Assembly: GCA_003151555.1 (NCBI GenBank)
Contig: PLXU01000101.1
Span: 21,494-31,833 of the forward strand
DNA length: 10,340 nucleotides
From: Acidimicrobiaceae bacterium
GTDB taxonomy: Bacteria > Actinomycetota > Acidimicrobiia > Acidimicrobiales > RAAP-2
Direction of reading: 5' to 3'
Position 1 is the first letter of the stretch; each line of letters opens with the position of its first letter. Under the pieces are notes generated by a model. That model saw nothing but the letters and a program-made list of their open reading frames with translations. It did no database searches and was not told where the DNA came from. Of this stretch, positions 1 to 6,498 are shown one piece after another. Made by a program: the position numbers and the translations under genes.

Positions 1-1136
1 AGATGGACTGCGCCCTCCTGCCCGGTCTGCTCGCCGAACAGTTGGTCACCCGCAGTCACGCCGGCATCGAACGGGTGGTGTTTTCAAATTCGGGGGCCGA
101 AGCCGTGGAAACGGCCATCAAGTTTGCGCGAGCCGCCACCAAACGAAGCCGTCTCTGCTACCACGCCCACGCCTATCACGGGCTCACCATGGGCGCGCTC
201 GCGCTCAACGGGTCGCCGGAATTCAAGCGCGGATTCGGCCCCCTGCTGCCCGGGGCCACCGAGATACCCTTCGGCGATCTGGCGGCCCTGCGAAAGGAAC
301 TTCGTCGGGGCGACGTGGCCGCCTTCATCGTCGAACCAATCCAGGGCAAGGGCGTCTACGAATTAGACGGCGAGCGCTGGCGCGAGATGCAAGCGGCCGT
401 CCACGAAGCGGGCGCGCTCTTCATATGTGACGAGGTGCAAACGGGCATCGGGCGCACCGGCAAATTCTTCGCCTTCGAGCACTACGAGCTCACCCCCGAC
501 ATCATTACGGTATCCAAGGCCCTCTCCGGCGGGTACGTGCCGGTGGGCGCCATGCTGACCAGCGACAAGATCCTGCGAAGTGTCTACAGCTCCATGGAAC
601 GGGCCATGGTGCACTCCACGACCTTTAAGGGCAATCAAATGGCCATGGTGGCCGGGCTGGCGACGCTGTCGGTCTTCGATGACGAGCATGTCGTCGAGCA
701 CTCCGCCGCCATGGGCGACCTCTGGCACCACAAACTCGAAGCGCTGGCCACGCGTCACGAATTCTTGCACGAGGTGCGCGGACGGGGTCAGATGATCGGC
801 GTCGTCTTTGGACCGCCAACCTCGCGCACGGCCAAACTGCGCTGGCGTGCGATTGAAGCCACCCGCACCGCCATGTTCTCCCAAACCCTGGTCGTGCCGC
901 TCTTTCATCGCTACGGCATCTTGACCCAGGTGGCCGCGGACAACGTCAACGTGATCAAGTTGTTGCCACCGCTCATCGCCGGCGAGGTGGAAATCGACAT
1001 ATTCGTTGACGCCCTTGACGAACTCTTGAGTGACGCGGAGCGAAACAGCGGCTGGCTGGTCGAGTTCGGCATGACCATGGCCAAGGGTGCCCTGAAGCGA
1101 ACTCGGACCGCTTCTAAGAGTTCGAGCGTCGCGTAG
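1..1136 (+). CDS. Class III PLP-dependent aminotransferase, HpnO-like (5' end missing)
   Basis: The gene runs in from the left edge; codons are in frame from base 3, and the ATG there is probably internal because this family usually has about 80-100 more residues before the first motif seen. The 377 visible residues show fold-type I aminotransferase signatures: NSGAEAVETAIKFAR (29-43) for cofactor phosphate binding, CDEVQTGIGRTG (142-153) with Asp143 expected to contact the PLP ring nitrogen, SKALSGG (171-177) with Lys172 as the Schiff-base lysine, and a downstream HSTTFKGN segment (204-211). The stretch VYSSMERAMVHSTTF and the later LTQVAADNVNVIKLLPP resemble the aminotransferases called HpnO, which aminate the C-35 end of the hopanoid side chain to give aminobacteriohopanetriol. 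Its stop shares one base with the start of an HpnA-type gene, which supports that reading. Ornithine/acetylornithine-type or polyketide-associated class III enzymes remain possible. Family very likely; exact substrate inferred. Confidence 0.9.
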   Translation, partial: MDCALLPGLLAEQLVTRSHAGIERVVFSNSGAEAVETAIKFARAATKRSRLCYHAHAYHGLTMGALALNGSPEFKRGFGPLLPGATEIPFGDLAALRKELRRGDVAAFIVEPIQGKGVYELDGERWREMQAAVHEAGALFICDEVQTGIGRTGKFFAFEHYELTPDIITVSKALSGGYVPVGAMLTSDKILRSVYSSMERAMVHSTTFKGNQMAMVAGLATLSVFDDEHVVEHSAAMGDLWHHKLEALATRHEFLHEVRGRGQMIGVVFGPPTSRTAKLRWRAIEATRTAMFSQTLVVPLFHRYGILTQVAADNVNVIKLLPPLIAGEVEIDIFVDALDELLSDAERNSGWLVEFGMTMAKGALKRTRTASKSSSVA

Positions 1137-2209
1137 TGGGTTTCGAGCTTGCCCGTGGCGACCGCGTGGTGGTAACGGGGGCGTCGGGATTCATTGGTTC
1201 GGCCGTCACCCGGGCGCTCGTGCGACGCGGTGTCGACGTGGTGGCACTGTTTGAGCCAGGGGCCGTCACGTCAAACCTGGACGGACTCGAGGTCGAGCGT
1301 CGTGAGGTCGACATCTCGGACGCAAATAAGCTGAAGGGCGTCTTCGACGGCGCGCGATACTGCTTTCACCTGGCGGCCAAGTTCGGCTTTTGGCCCAAGG
1401 ATGCGTCAAGTTTCTACGCCGTCAACGTGCAAGGCAGTCGCAACGTCGTCAGCACCGCCAGCGACGCCGGCGTCGAGCGCATCGTGTACACGTCGACCGT
1501 GGCGACGCTCGGACTATGGAAAACCAAATCGGGCACGCCCTCGAACGAAGACGACGTCGCCGACCTCTCGCATCTCTACGGGAACTACAAGAAGACCAAA
1601 TACGTCGCCGAGCACGAGGTCCTGCGCCTGGCGGCCCAGGGCGCCCCAGTGGTGCTCGTCCTACCCACCATGCCGCACGGGCCCTTCGACCATCGCCCGA
1701 CGCCGTCAGGCCAGGTTGTCTTGGACTACCTCAATGGTCGAATGCCCGGGTACGTGGACACCGCCATGAACGTGACGCACGTTGATGACCTGGCCGAAGG
1801 CCACGTGCTCGCGCTCGAGAAGGGAACGCAAGGTCGAAGCTATATCTGTGGCGGCGACAATATCTCCATGGCGCAGCTGCTGCAGATTCTGTCGAGCGTC
1901 ACGGGACTGCCACCGGCGCAGCGCCGTTTCCCCGGGCTCTTTCCCATGATCGCCGGGCGGATATCGCAGTTCGTGGAAGGTGACCTTCTTCGCCGCCAGC
2001 CGAGGGTCCCCTTAGAGGCGGCGCAAATGGCCACGACCACCATGACATTCGATGACGCTCGGGCGAGGCGCGAACTCGGCTACGTCTCTCGGCCCGCGGA
2101 TTTGGCACTGTACGATTCTGCGAGGTGGTTCGTAGAGAATGGTTACGTCGAGCCCAGCCGACAGGACATGTTGAGTTGGAACACGCCGAATGCGACATCA
2201 CCTTGCTGA
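1136..2209 (+). CDS. hpnA: Hopanoid-associated sugar epimerase HpnA (extended SDR)
   Basis: A 357-residue extended short-chain dehydrogenase/reductase. The NAD(P)-binding glycine motif GASGFIG lies at residues 15-21, HLAAK at 78-82, the catalytic-region TST at 119-121, and the YxxxK pair is Tyr151/Lys155 (YKKTK). The middle and C-terminal parts, GRMPGYVDTAMNVTHVDDLA (201-220) and the ARRELGY segment (310-316), closely resemble proteins annotated as hopanoid-associated sugar epimerase. Its exact reaction in hopanoid biosynthesis is not settled in the literature I know; it is presumed to act on the sugar-derived side chain. The start is a GTG whose first G is the last base of the upstream TAG stop (TAGTG), so translation is probably coupled to the aminotransferase. 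The length is normal and no key residue is missing. A generic NAD-dependent epimerase or dihydroflavonol-reductase-like role is the alternative. Confidence 0.88.
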   Translation: MGFELARGDRVVVTGASGFIGSAVTRALVRRGVDVVALFEPGAVTSNLDGLEVERREVDISDANKLKGVFDGARYCFHLAAKFGFWPKDASSFYAVNVQGSRNVVSTASDAGVERIVYTSTVATLGLWKTKSGTPSNEDDVADLSHLYGNYKKTKYVAEHEVLRLAAQGAPVVLVLPTMPHGPFDHRPTPSGQVVLDYLNGRMPGYVDTAMNVTHVDDLAEGHVLALEKGTQGRSYICGGDNISMAQLLQILSSVTGLPPAQRRFPGLFPMIAGRISQFVEGDLLRRQPRVPLEAAQMATTTMTFDDARARRELGYVSRPADLALYDSARWFVENGYVEPSRQDMLSWNTPNATSPC

Positions 2210-2323
2210 CGTGCGGCCACCCCATTTGAACGACTCGACGAACGATGCACCGGCGTGATTGACTAAACAGGCCCGACCCGCATAATCGCCCTTGTATCCC
2301 GCTGATGGCCCGAGTTGCGCTAC

Positions 2324-3319
2324 CTACGAAACGATCAAGAGCACAGCCACGAACACTGCGTATCCGGTGATGATAAGCGCGCCCGCTCGTCTGCTCAACC
2401 CTCGGCGCGCGAACGCCAAGAACAGGACCAGCACGGTGAGCGTCACATACGCCGCCGCCGTGAACTCTCCCGTCGCCGACGGGGACGCGAGACCAATCAG
2501 AGTTCCGGGGATGAAGAGCCCGACGACCACGTTCAGGTTATTGCTGTTAAGAGCAGTGCTGAGTGCGGCCGATCCCCGCCCCTTGGCCGCCAGATGCACC
2601 GCCGCAACCGCATTGGGCAGACTGGTGACGGCGGCCAGCACGACGCCACCGATCACAACGCCAGACACGTGAAAGTGCCGACCGAGTTCCACGGCACTTC
2701 GCTCCATCACCACGCTCGAGAGGACCACGACAACGAGCGCCCCGCAGGCGGCGAGCGCGTCGACGAGACGTCCCTTCGTGGGCCGCACCGCGTCAGCGAG
2801 TTCTAGTTCCTCGTCATCGATAGCCGAGCCAAGCCACGCGAGCCAACGCGCCGGCAAGGGCATCCGCTGCAGTTCACTGCGGCGAATACCAAGGATTGTG
2901 AGATAGGCCAAGAGGACAAGAGCGGCCGGAATGAAACCTTCGAGGGTCGAAAAGAGGCCCGTCGCGGTTCCGAGGCAACAGAGCGCGATCCACACCGCTA
3001 CGAATCCGCCCAGCACGACGACCTTGCGATGCAGCGCGACGAAACCCGAGACCACGGCACCGAGGCCCAAGAGCGCCGCCAGATTGAAGACGTTGGATCC
3101 AACCACCACGCCCGCGCTTATGGTTCGATGATGTTGGGCGAGCGCCGAAATCGATGAGGTGATCTCCGGCGCGTCGGCGGCCAGGGCAGCGAGAATGCCA
3201 AGCAGAGCCTCAGAAAGGCCCAAGCGGTCGCCCACTCGTTCCAGTCGCGTGACGAGGATCCAACTCGTGGCGAGACTGACCAGCGCCGCGACAACAAAAA
3301 CAACACTGGCAAGAGCCAA
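2324..3319 (-). CDS. CaCA-family sodium/calcium exchanger-like membrane protein
   Basis: A 331-residue, very hydrophobic protein with the inverted two-repeat plan of the Ca2+:cation antiporter family. The first alpha repeat includes ADAPE (48-52) and GSNVFN (74-79); the second includes VTSLPN (231-236) and NSNNLN (258-263). A hydrophilic, acidic loop with IDDEELELAD (167-176) separates the halves. About ten membrane segments are plausible. The repeat-1 acidic residue (Glu52) is kept, but the matching position of repeat 2 is Asn236 rather than Glu/Asp, so the transported ion and stoichiometry cannot be assumed to be classical Na+/Ca2+. The start is TTG, supported by an AAGGGG ribosome binding site about six bases upstream (plus-strand 3325-3332). 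It is convergent with hpnA and divergent from the CDF-like gene. Family assignment is strong, substrate unknown. Confidence 0.85.
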   Translation of the reverse strand: MALASVVFVVAALVSLATSWILVTRLERVGDRLGLSEALLGILAALAADAPEITSSISALAQHHRTISAGVVVGSNVFNLAALLGLGAVVSGFVALHRKVVVLGGFVAVWIALCCLGTATGLFSTLEGFIPAALVLLAYLTILGIRRSELQRMPLPARWLAWLGSAIDDEELELADAVRPTKGRLVDALAACGALVVVVLSSVVMERSAVELGRHFHVSGVVIGGVVLAAVTSLPNAVAAVHLAAKGRGSAALSTALNSNNLNVVVGLFIPGTLIGLASPSATGEFTAAAYVTLTVLVLFLAFARRGLSRRAGALIITGYAVFVAVLLIVS

Positions 3320-3445
3320 GCCGGTCCCCTTCTCGAACAGACAACGTGCCGACCAGTCTTCCCGGCTCTCCGAGTGAAACCTTATCCGAAGCCCTTACGC
3401 GTGGCAGACACCTCCGTAGACAATCGTTCGAGTTGGGCTGTCTGT

Positions 3446-3451
3446 CATACT
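3446..3451 (+). promoter_or_regulatory. -10-like box CATACT for a leaderless CDF-like gene
   Basis: CATACT matches the -10 consensus at five of six positions and ends six bases before the GTG at 3458, so a transcript starting 7 nt after the box would begin at that GTG. No ribosome binding site precedes the GTG. No good -35 hexamer is found at 16-18 bp; a TAGACA at 3417-3422 is 23 bp away, too far. Leaderless transcription is common in actinobacteria, but its use here is inference. Confidence 0.35.
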
Positions 3452-3457
3452 GGGCGT

Positions 3458-4045
3458 GTGCTCGAGGCAGACGACCGAGAACATCTCCTCACGAGTGGTC
3501 GACGTCTCGAATGGGCCACGTTGGGCTGGAACATAGCCGGCGTCGTGGTGCTGGCCCTCGCGGCAATAAGTTCGCGATCAGTCGCCCTGACTGGCTTCGG
3601 ACTTGACAGTTTGATTGAGATAGGCGCGTCGATGGTGGTCCTCTGGGAGCTCGCCGGTGTGGCGCAAGACCGCCAGCGACGAGCGATGCGCCTCATCGGC
3701 GCGTCGTTTGTTGCGGTGGCGATCTACCTGGCCGTGCAGAGCACGGTCGTGCTCGTGTTGAGGTTTCACCCGCACCACAGCCGCGTGGGTATCGCGTGGA
3801 CCGCGGCCACGGCGATCGTCATGTTCTGCCTGGCCGTGAGAAAGTCACGGATTGGCGGAAAGTTGGGCAACGCCGTTCTCCGTGCCGAAGGGCGCATCAC
3901 CCTCATCGACGGGATTCTCGCCACGGCCGTGCTGTGTGGTCTGGTGCTCAACGCGCTGCTCGACTGGTGGTGGGCCGATCCAGCGGCCGCCTACGTCCTG
4001 CTCGTTTTCGTTGCGCACGAGGCGCGAGAGACGTTTCGCCACTGA
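3458..4045 (+). CDS. CDF-like cation transporter, membrane domain only
   Basis: A 195-residue membrane protein from GTG 3458. It resembles the short actinobacterial proteins annotated cation transporter (CDF superfamily) that keep only the membrane domain. Visible features are RRLEWATLGWNIAG near the N terminus, GFGLDSLIE in the second helix (Asp and Glu four residues apart, as in the CDF metal site), an EGRITLIDG helix where classical CDF proteins have HxxxD, and LLDWWWADPAAAYVLLV near the C terminus. The cytoplasmic dimerisation/metal-sensing domain is absent. An in-frame GTG at 3374 would add 28 residues, but that extension is not family-like and has no ribosome binding site; 3458 also sits about 7 nt after a -10-like box. 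The gene is divergent from the CaCA exchanger. With one half of the metal site altered, transport activity is uncertain. Family likely, substrate unknown. Confidence 0.75.
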   Translation: MLEADDREHLLTSGRRLEWATLGWNIAGVVVLALAAISSRSVALTGFGLDSLIEIGASMVVLWELAGVAQDRQRRAMRLIGASFVAVAIYLAVQSTVVLVLRFHPHHSRVGIAWTAATAIVMFCLAVRKSRIGGKLGNAVLRAEGRITLIDGILATAVLCGLVLNALLDWWWADPAAAYVLLVFVAHEARETFRH

Positions 4046-4124
4046 ATCACGAGGTCGCTAAGTGTTGCCGAGATGCTCGACTGACGCCGATCGAGCGTTT
4101 CGCTATTGTGTGCGACACTAGGTA

Positions 4125-4379
4125 ATGGGATCAGCCGGAGACAAACCAAGAAAACCTAAGCGCCGAATGGCCAAGGTCAAGTACGCGGAAGCCAATAATA
4201 TTCAACTCGCGGGCCTCGCAGAAACCAGTCAAGTACCTTCCGGTACGCGCCTCGGACATTCAAAGGCCCACGGACGAAGTCAGGATATTGGAGCAATCGG
4301 TCGATTCTTCCTGTGGTGTCTTGGACGACGTCCCAAGAAACTCGACGTTGAACCGGGGCCGGACCAAGAACAGGAGTAG
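4125..4379 (+). CDS. Small basic hypothetical protein (doubtful)
   Basis: An 84-codon ATG frame that I do not recognise. The N-terminal third is lysine/arginine-rich (KPRKPKRRMAKVK); one short hydrophobic stretch, IGAIGRFFLWCLG, lies near residues 55-67; the C terminus is acidic and glutamine-rich. No domain is visible. It has no convincing ribosome binding site at 4125 or at the internal ATG 4167. A weak GACACT box at 4114-4119 would put a transcript start at the ATG, as for other apparently leaderless genes here. Codon third positions are clearly less GC-rich than in neighbouring genes, which argues either for non-coding DNA or for recent acquisition. It lies between the CDF-like and DUF4242 genes on the same strand. 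Confidence 0.3.
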   Translation: MGSAGDKPRKPKRRMAKVKYAEANNIQLAGLAETSQVPSGTRLGHSKAHGRSQDIGAIGRFFLWCLGRRPKKLDVEPGPDQEQE

Positions 4380-4568
4380 TCGAGAGCGTTTCACGCCGCT
4401 ATTCAGTTGGTTTCGATGGAGCCGTCCGCGCCGGGAAAACGATCTACTGGCCAAACCAACGCGACTCTCACACCGCGCAGACGCCGGTCAAATCGTGTAC
4501 CTTACCTTGTTAAGAGTTTCAATGGGGCGGCAGATAAGAACGCACGCGTAGGTAAAGGGAGAAGACGA

Positions 4569-4814
4569 ATGCCACAGTTTATGGATTTCCACGACGATTT
4601 GAAGTTGCCCGCGGAAGCGATTCTGCAGATAACTCAAGAGACCAAGGACGGCAAGACTGACGACTTCGGTGTTCGCCAACTCGAACTGTTTCACAACCCC
4701 GGTGGACAGGTGTACTGCTTGCTCGACGCTCCCGACGCCGACGCCGTGCGCAGCCATCACGCGGCAATAGGCGTACCCTGCGGCGACGTGCACGAGGTGT
4801 CAAGACTTCTCTAG
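4569..4814 (+). CDS. DUF4242 / SCO4226-like small protein
   Basis: An 81-residue protein. The pattern MPQFMDFHDDL, then FHNPGGQVYCLLDAPDADAV (41-60) and the end IGVPCGDVHEV matches the DUF4242 family, small ferredoxin-like alpha/beta proteins typified by SCO4226 of Streptomyces, which was reported to bind nickel. Possible metal-coordinating residues are His8, His42, Cys50, His63, His64, Cys71 and His75, but I cannot say which bind. The ATG at 4569 was chosen over the upstream in-frame start at 4407 because of a clear AAAGGGAG ribosome binding site at 4554-4561, seven bases before it, and because the upstream extension looks non-coding. It sits downstream of two cation-transporter-like genes, which fits a metal theme. 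Family fairly confident; function in this organism unproven. Confidence 0.8.
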   Translation: MPQFMDFHDDLKLPAEAILQITQETKDGKTDDFGVRQLELFHNPGGQVYCLLDAPDADAVRSHHAAIGVPCGDVHEVSRLL

Positions 4815-4912
4815 TCCCTCTCGACTTGGCGAGCTCTAAAGCCTCGTCGGCGTCCACTGGGCGCTCGTGCGTTGCACGCTGGACACCGCTCGCCGTGATC
4901 CCCCAGCCGACG

Positions 4913-5308
4913 TCACGGACGTGTTCGTCTCGAGGGCGGCGTCAAGAAGCGCGGCACGGGCCGCTCCACAAATATGAGCGCGAGGGAGAGCACGAGTGCC
5001 ACCGCGCACAGTGCGGCGAGGGCAAAACTTAGGCCCCCGACGACGAAGCACGCGGTGGAAAGTAATCCGCTCTTCGATTGCACGCCGTAACTCAGTGGGA
5101 AGGCAATCGCCAGGCTGACGACCATTACTGAAATCGGAAGTGCGCTCACCGTCAGCCACTGGGGCCTTCGATCGTTCGAAGCACTCCCCCGGTTTGGCGT
5201 TGACGGTGCTTCACGCCACATCCGAATTGTCAGTCTGAGCGACGCAATCCCCACGACACCAAGCAGTAGCTCGGACCCTACGGGCGCGAGGTCCGCGCTA
5301 AAACTCAC
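4913..5308 (-). CDS. Three-helix membrane protein of unknown function
   Basis: I do not recognise this 131-residue protein. It has a first hydrophobic segment around residues 10-29 (VGSELLLGVVGIASLRLTI), a basic loop with RRPQW, a second segment around 52-74, and a long third segment around 84-115 that may be one kinked helix or a hairpin. The C terminus is short and arginine/proline-rich. GTG 5308 was chosen because GAGG lies five bases upstream (plus-strand 5314-5317). A TTG at 5392 in the same frame would add 28 charged residues and has weaker support. It lies 99 bases downstream of the cupin gene on the same strand, so co-transcription is possible, and it converges with the DUF4242 gene. 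The pattern of spaced helices and a coding-like composition make it probably real. Confidence 0.55.
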   Translation of the reverse strand: MSFSADLAPVGSELLLGVVGIASLRLTIRMWREAPSTPNRGSASNDRRPQWLTVSALPISVMVVSLAIAFPLSYGVQSKSGLLSTACFVVGGLSFALAALCAVALVLSLALIFVERPVPRFLTPPSRRTRP

Positions 5309-5407
5309 GACCGCCTCAAACTCTTCGCTGTCACGCGGACACCATAAAACGTTTCGCTCCCGAATTTGAATTCTGCCGGCTATTCGTCGCAACGCTCAAC
5401 TTCGCAC

Positions 5408-5950
5408 TCAATTGACGTTGCGGTGATGGGCGCCTAGCAGGGTGACGGCAATCACCGCGGGCACGTCCCCCTTGTTGGACCAGCGATGGCGGGTCCCGTT
5501 CTGAACATAGGTATCGCCGGGGTGCAGCGTCACTTTTTCTCGATCGTCCAGCTCGAGGATCGCTTCTCCGGACACCACGATGCCGTAATCAATGGTGGCC
5601 GTCGTGTGCATCCCGGGATGATCAGTCTCGAGATGCTCGTCTAAGCCGGGTAATTTCACCCTGAACTCTTCAATGGCGGCGTCGACGTCGAGATCGGCCG
5701 GCGCGCCCGATCCCCCGTCGGGCGGAATCGTAAAGAAGCCGAAGCGAAAGCCATCGATCGGCGGGAAGTAAAGTTCCGCGCTGGGCCGGGCGCCGTCATC
5801 GGGGAACGTTACCTTCGTGTCCGCGCCCCAGAGTCGATGAAACTCGTTGCCCGGCAAGAGTGCCAGCGTCACCGGAGCCACCATTTCGTCGCTTACGAAC
5901 ACGGCCTTTCCTTCGTCGCTGTGACCAGTCACTACCCTTCGGATGTCCAC
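5408..5950 (-). CDS. Cupin-domain protein of unknown substrate
   Basis: A 180-residue protein with a C-terminal cupin beta-barrel. The N-terminal half (VVTGHSDEGKAVFVSDE, then NEFHRLWG) is typical of a cupin family I remember as widespread but uncharacterised. Cupin motif 1 is represented by GMHTTATIDYGIVVSGE (113-129) with His115, and motif 2 by HPGDTYVQNGTRHRWSN (143-159) with His155 and Asn159. Only part of the usual three-His/one-Glu metal set is evident, so catalysis is uncertain. GTG 5950 is preceded by a near-perfect AGGAGG at plus-strand 5958-5963, seven bases away; the longer frame starting at 6013 would bury that site and is rejected. It is divergent from the HipBA operon, sharing an AT-rich intergenic region, and may be co-transcribed with the membrane protein downstream. 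Confidence 0.82.
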   Translation of the reverse strand: MDIRRVVTGHSDEGKAVFVSDEMVAPVTLALLPGNEFHRLWGADTKVTFPDDGARPSAELYFPPIDGFRFGFFTIPPDGGSGAPADLDVDAAIEEFRVKLPGLDEHLETDHPGMHTTATIDYGIVVSGEAILELDDREKVTLHPGDTYVQNGTRHRWSNKGDVPAVIAVTLLGAHHRNVN

Positions 5951-6027
5951 GCCTGCTCCTCCTAATCGCCTCGTCAATAAGTCCCACCGATGCTTCGGTC
6001 CATTCTTCAGCAAGGCAGCGCACGAGT

Positions 6028-6053
6028 TAGATAGATTTCTCGGGTAGATAGAT
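6028..6053. repeat. Direct repeat TAGATAGAT x2 in the cupin-hipB intergenic region
   Basis: Two exact copies of TAGATAGAT lie at 6028-6036 and 6045-6053, 17 bp start to start, between the divergent cupin and hipB genes. Tandem sites at roughly one and a half helical turns could bind a regulator, possibly of the cupin gene. Low-complexity AT-rich sequence is the simpler explanation. Confidence 0.35.
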
Positions 6054-6058
6054 GATAT

Positions 6059-6070
6059 GGCGTTAACACC
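6059..6070. promoter_or_regulatory. 12-bp near-palindrome centred on GTTAAC
   Basis: GGCGTTAACACC is a palindrome except for one base pair (GG-x-GTTAAC-x-CC). It lies upstream of the hipB -10 box, between the two divergent transcription units, where a repressor half-site pair would be expected. Binding is inference only. Confidence 0.3.
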
Positions 6071-6089
6071 TATTTATCTGGTAGTTAAG

Positions 6090-6111
6090 TAATAACAGAA
6101 TTATGTTATTA
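6090..6111. promoter_or_regulatory. Candidate HipB operator (22-bp inverted repeat)
   Basis: Perfect 8-bp arms TAATAACA (6090-6097) and TGTTATTA (6104-6111) flank GAATTA, whose central AATT continues the symmetry with one mismatched pair. It ends eight bases before the TATAAT box of hipB and covers the -35 position. HipB-type antitoxins are known to bind palindromes at their own promoters and to repress with HipA as co-repressor, so this is the best operator candidate in the window. It does not match the E. coli TATCC-N8-GGATA operator. Confidence 0.55.
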
Positions 6112-6119
6112 AAATAGAA

Positions 6120-6125
6120 TATAAT
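6120..6125 (+). promoter_or_regulatory. Consensus -10 box TATAAT of hipBA
   Basis: An exact TATAAT within the AT-rich stretch, predicting a transcript start near 6132 and a leader of about 30 nt before the preferred hipB ATG at 6163. No good -35 hexamer is seen; the expected position overlaps the inverted repeat at 6090-6111, so bound repressor would block the polymerase. Confidence 0.55.
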
Positions 6126-6162
6126 ATGTTTTAAGGCCATGGACGTTTTAAATCGGAGAATA

Positions 6163-6498
6163 ATGCCACTTAACCGAAGTCATAATACCACCCACGAGTG
6201 GGAGGTAAAAGTCGGCGACCAAGTTCGTGCCGCGCGCATCGCGGCCGATCTCGATCAATCGGGCTTGGCCGCATTGGCCAACGTATCGGTCGGTGCGCTT
6301 TCCAATCTGGAGCGGGGCAAAGGTTCTTCGCTCAACACCCTGGTGGCGGTCGTGCGGGCGCTTAAGCGAACGGACTGGCTGGAGGCGTTGGCGCCGGCGG
6401 TCACGGTCTCTCCCATCCAAATGTTACGCAGCAAACAAAGGCGGCCGCCCGCCCGCGTGCGCTCACGCAAGAACACACCAAAGAGCCACGATTCCTGA
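6163..6498 (+). CDS. hipB: HipB-like antitoxin, HTH (Cro/C1-type) regulator
   Basis: A 111-residue protein with one Cro/C1-type helix-turn-helix domain at about residues 18-75; the DNA-reading part is DQSGLAALANVSVGALSNLE (31-50), followed by RGKGSSLNTLVAVVRAL. As in HipB proteins, it should dimerise, bind the operon's operator and neutralise the HipA kinase encoded immediately downstream. The C-terminal tail (89-107) is strongly basic and proline-containing, longer than in the 88-residue E. coli HipB. ATG 6163 is preferred because GGAG lies at 6155-6158; the ATG at 6139 has only AAGG two bases upstream and would add eight residues. The stop TGA overlaps the hipA ATG by one base (TGATG), typical of coupled toxin-antitoxin genes. 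Assignment rests on fold, order and partner. Confidence 0.85.
   Translation: MPLNRSHNTTHEWEVKVGDQVRAARIAADLDQSGLAALANVSVGALSNLERGKGSSLNTLVAVVRALKRTDWLEALAPAVTVSPIQMLRSKQRRPPARVRSRKNTPKSHDS

Noticed and set aside
363..908. 181-codon open frame on the minus strand inside the aminotransferase
   Set aside because: The opposite strand carries clear aminotransferase motifs throughout; the minus-strand product has no recognisable pattern and arises from GC-rich codon bias.
1390..1785. Arginine-rich open frames overlapping hpnA on the plus strand
   Set aside because: They are alternative-frame readings of hpnA, rich in Arg/Pro/Ala with no domain, and hpnA itself is well supported.
2292..2806. Plus-strand open frames overlapping the end of the CaCA gene
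   Set aside because: The minus-strand exchanger has both alpha repeats and a ribosome binding site; the plus-strand products are low-complexity and hydrophilic.
4319..4337. Hairpin CTTGGAC...GTCCCAAG as a terminator
   Set aside because: The stem needs a bulged base, no T run follows, and it lies inside an open frame.
4866..4878. Hairpin CGTGC-GTT-GCACG between two convergent genes
   Set aside because: Five base pairs and no T run on either side are too little to call a terminator.
5796..6023. Minus-strand frame upstream of and overlapping the cupin start
   Set aside because: It is out of frame with the cupin, which has a strong ribosome binding site at 5958-5963; the product shows no domain.
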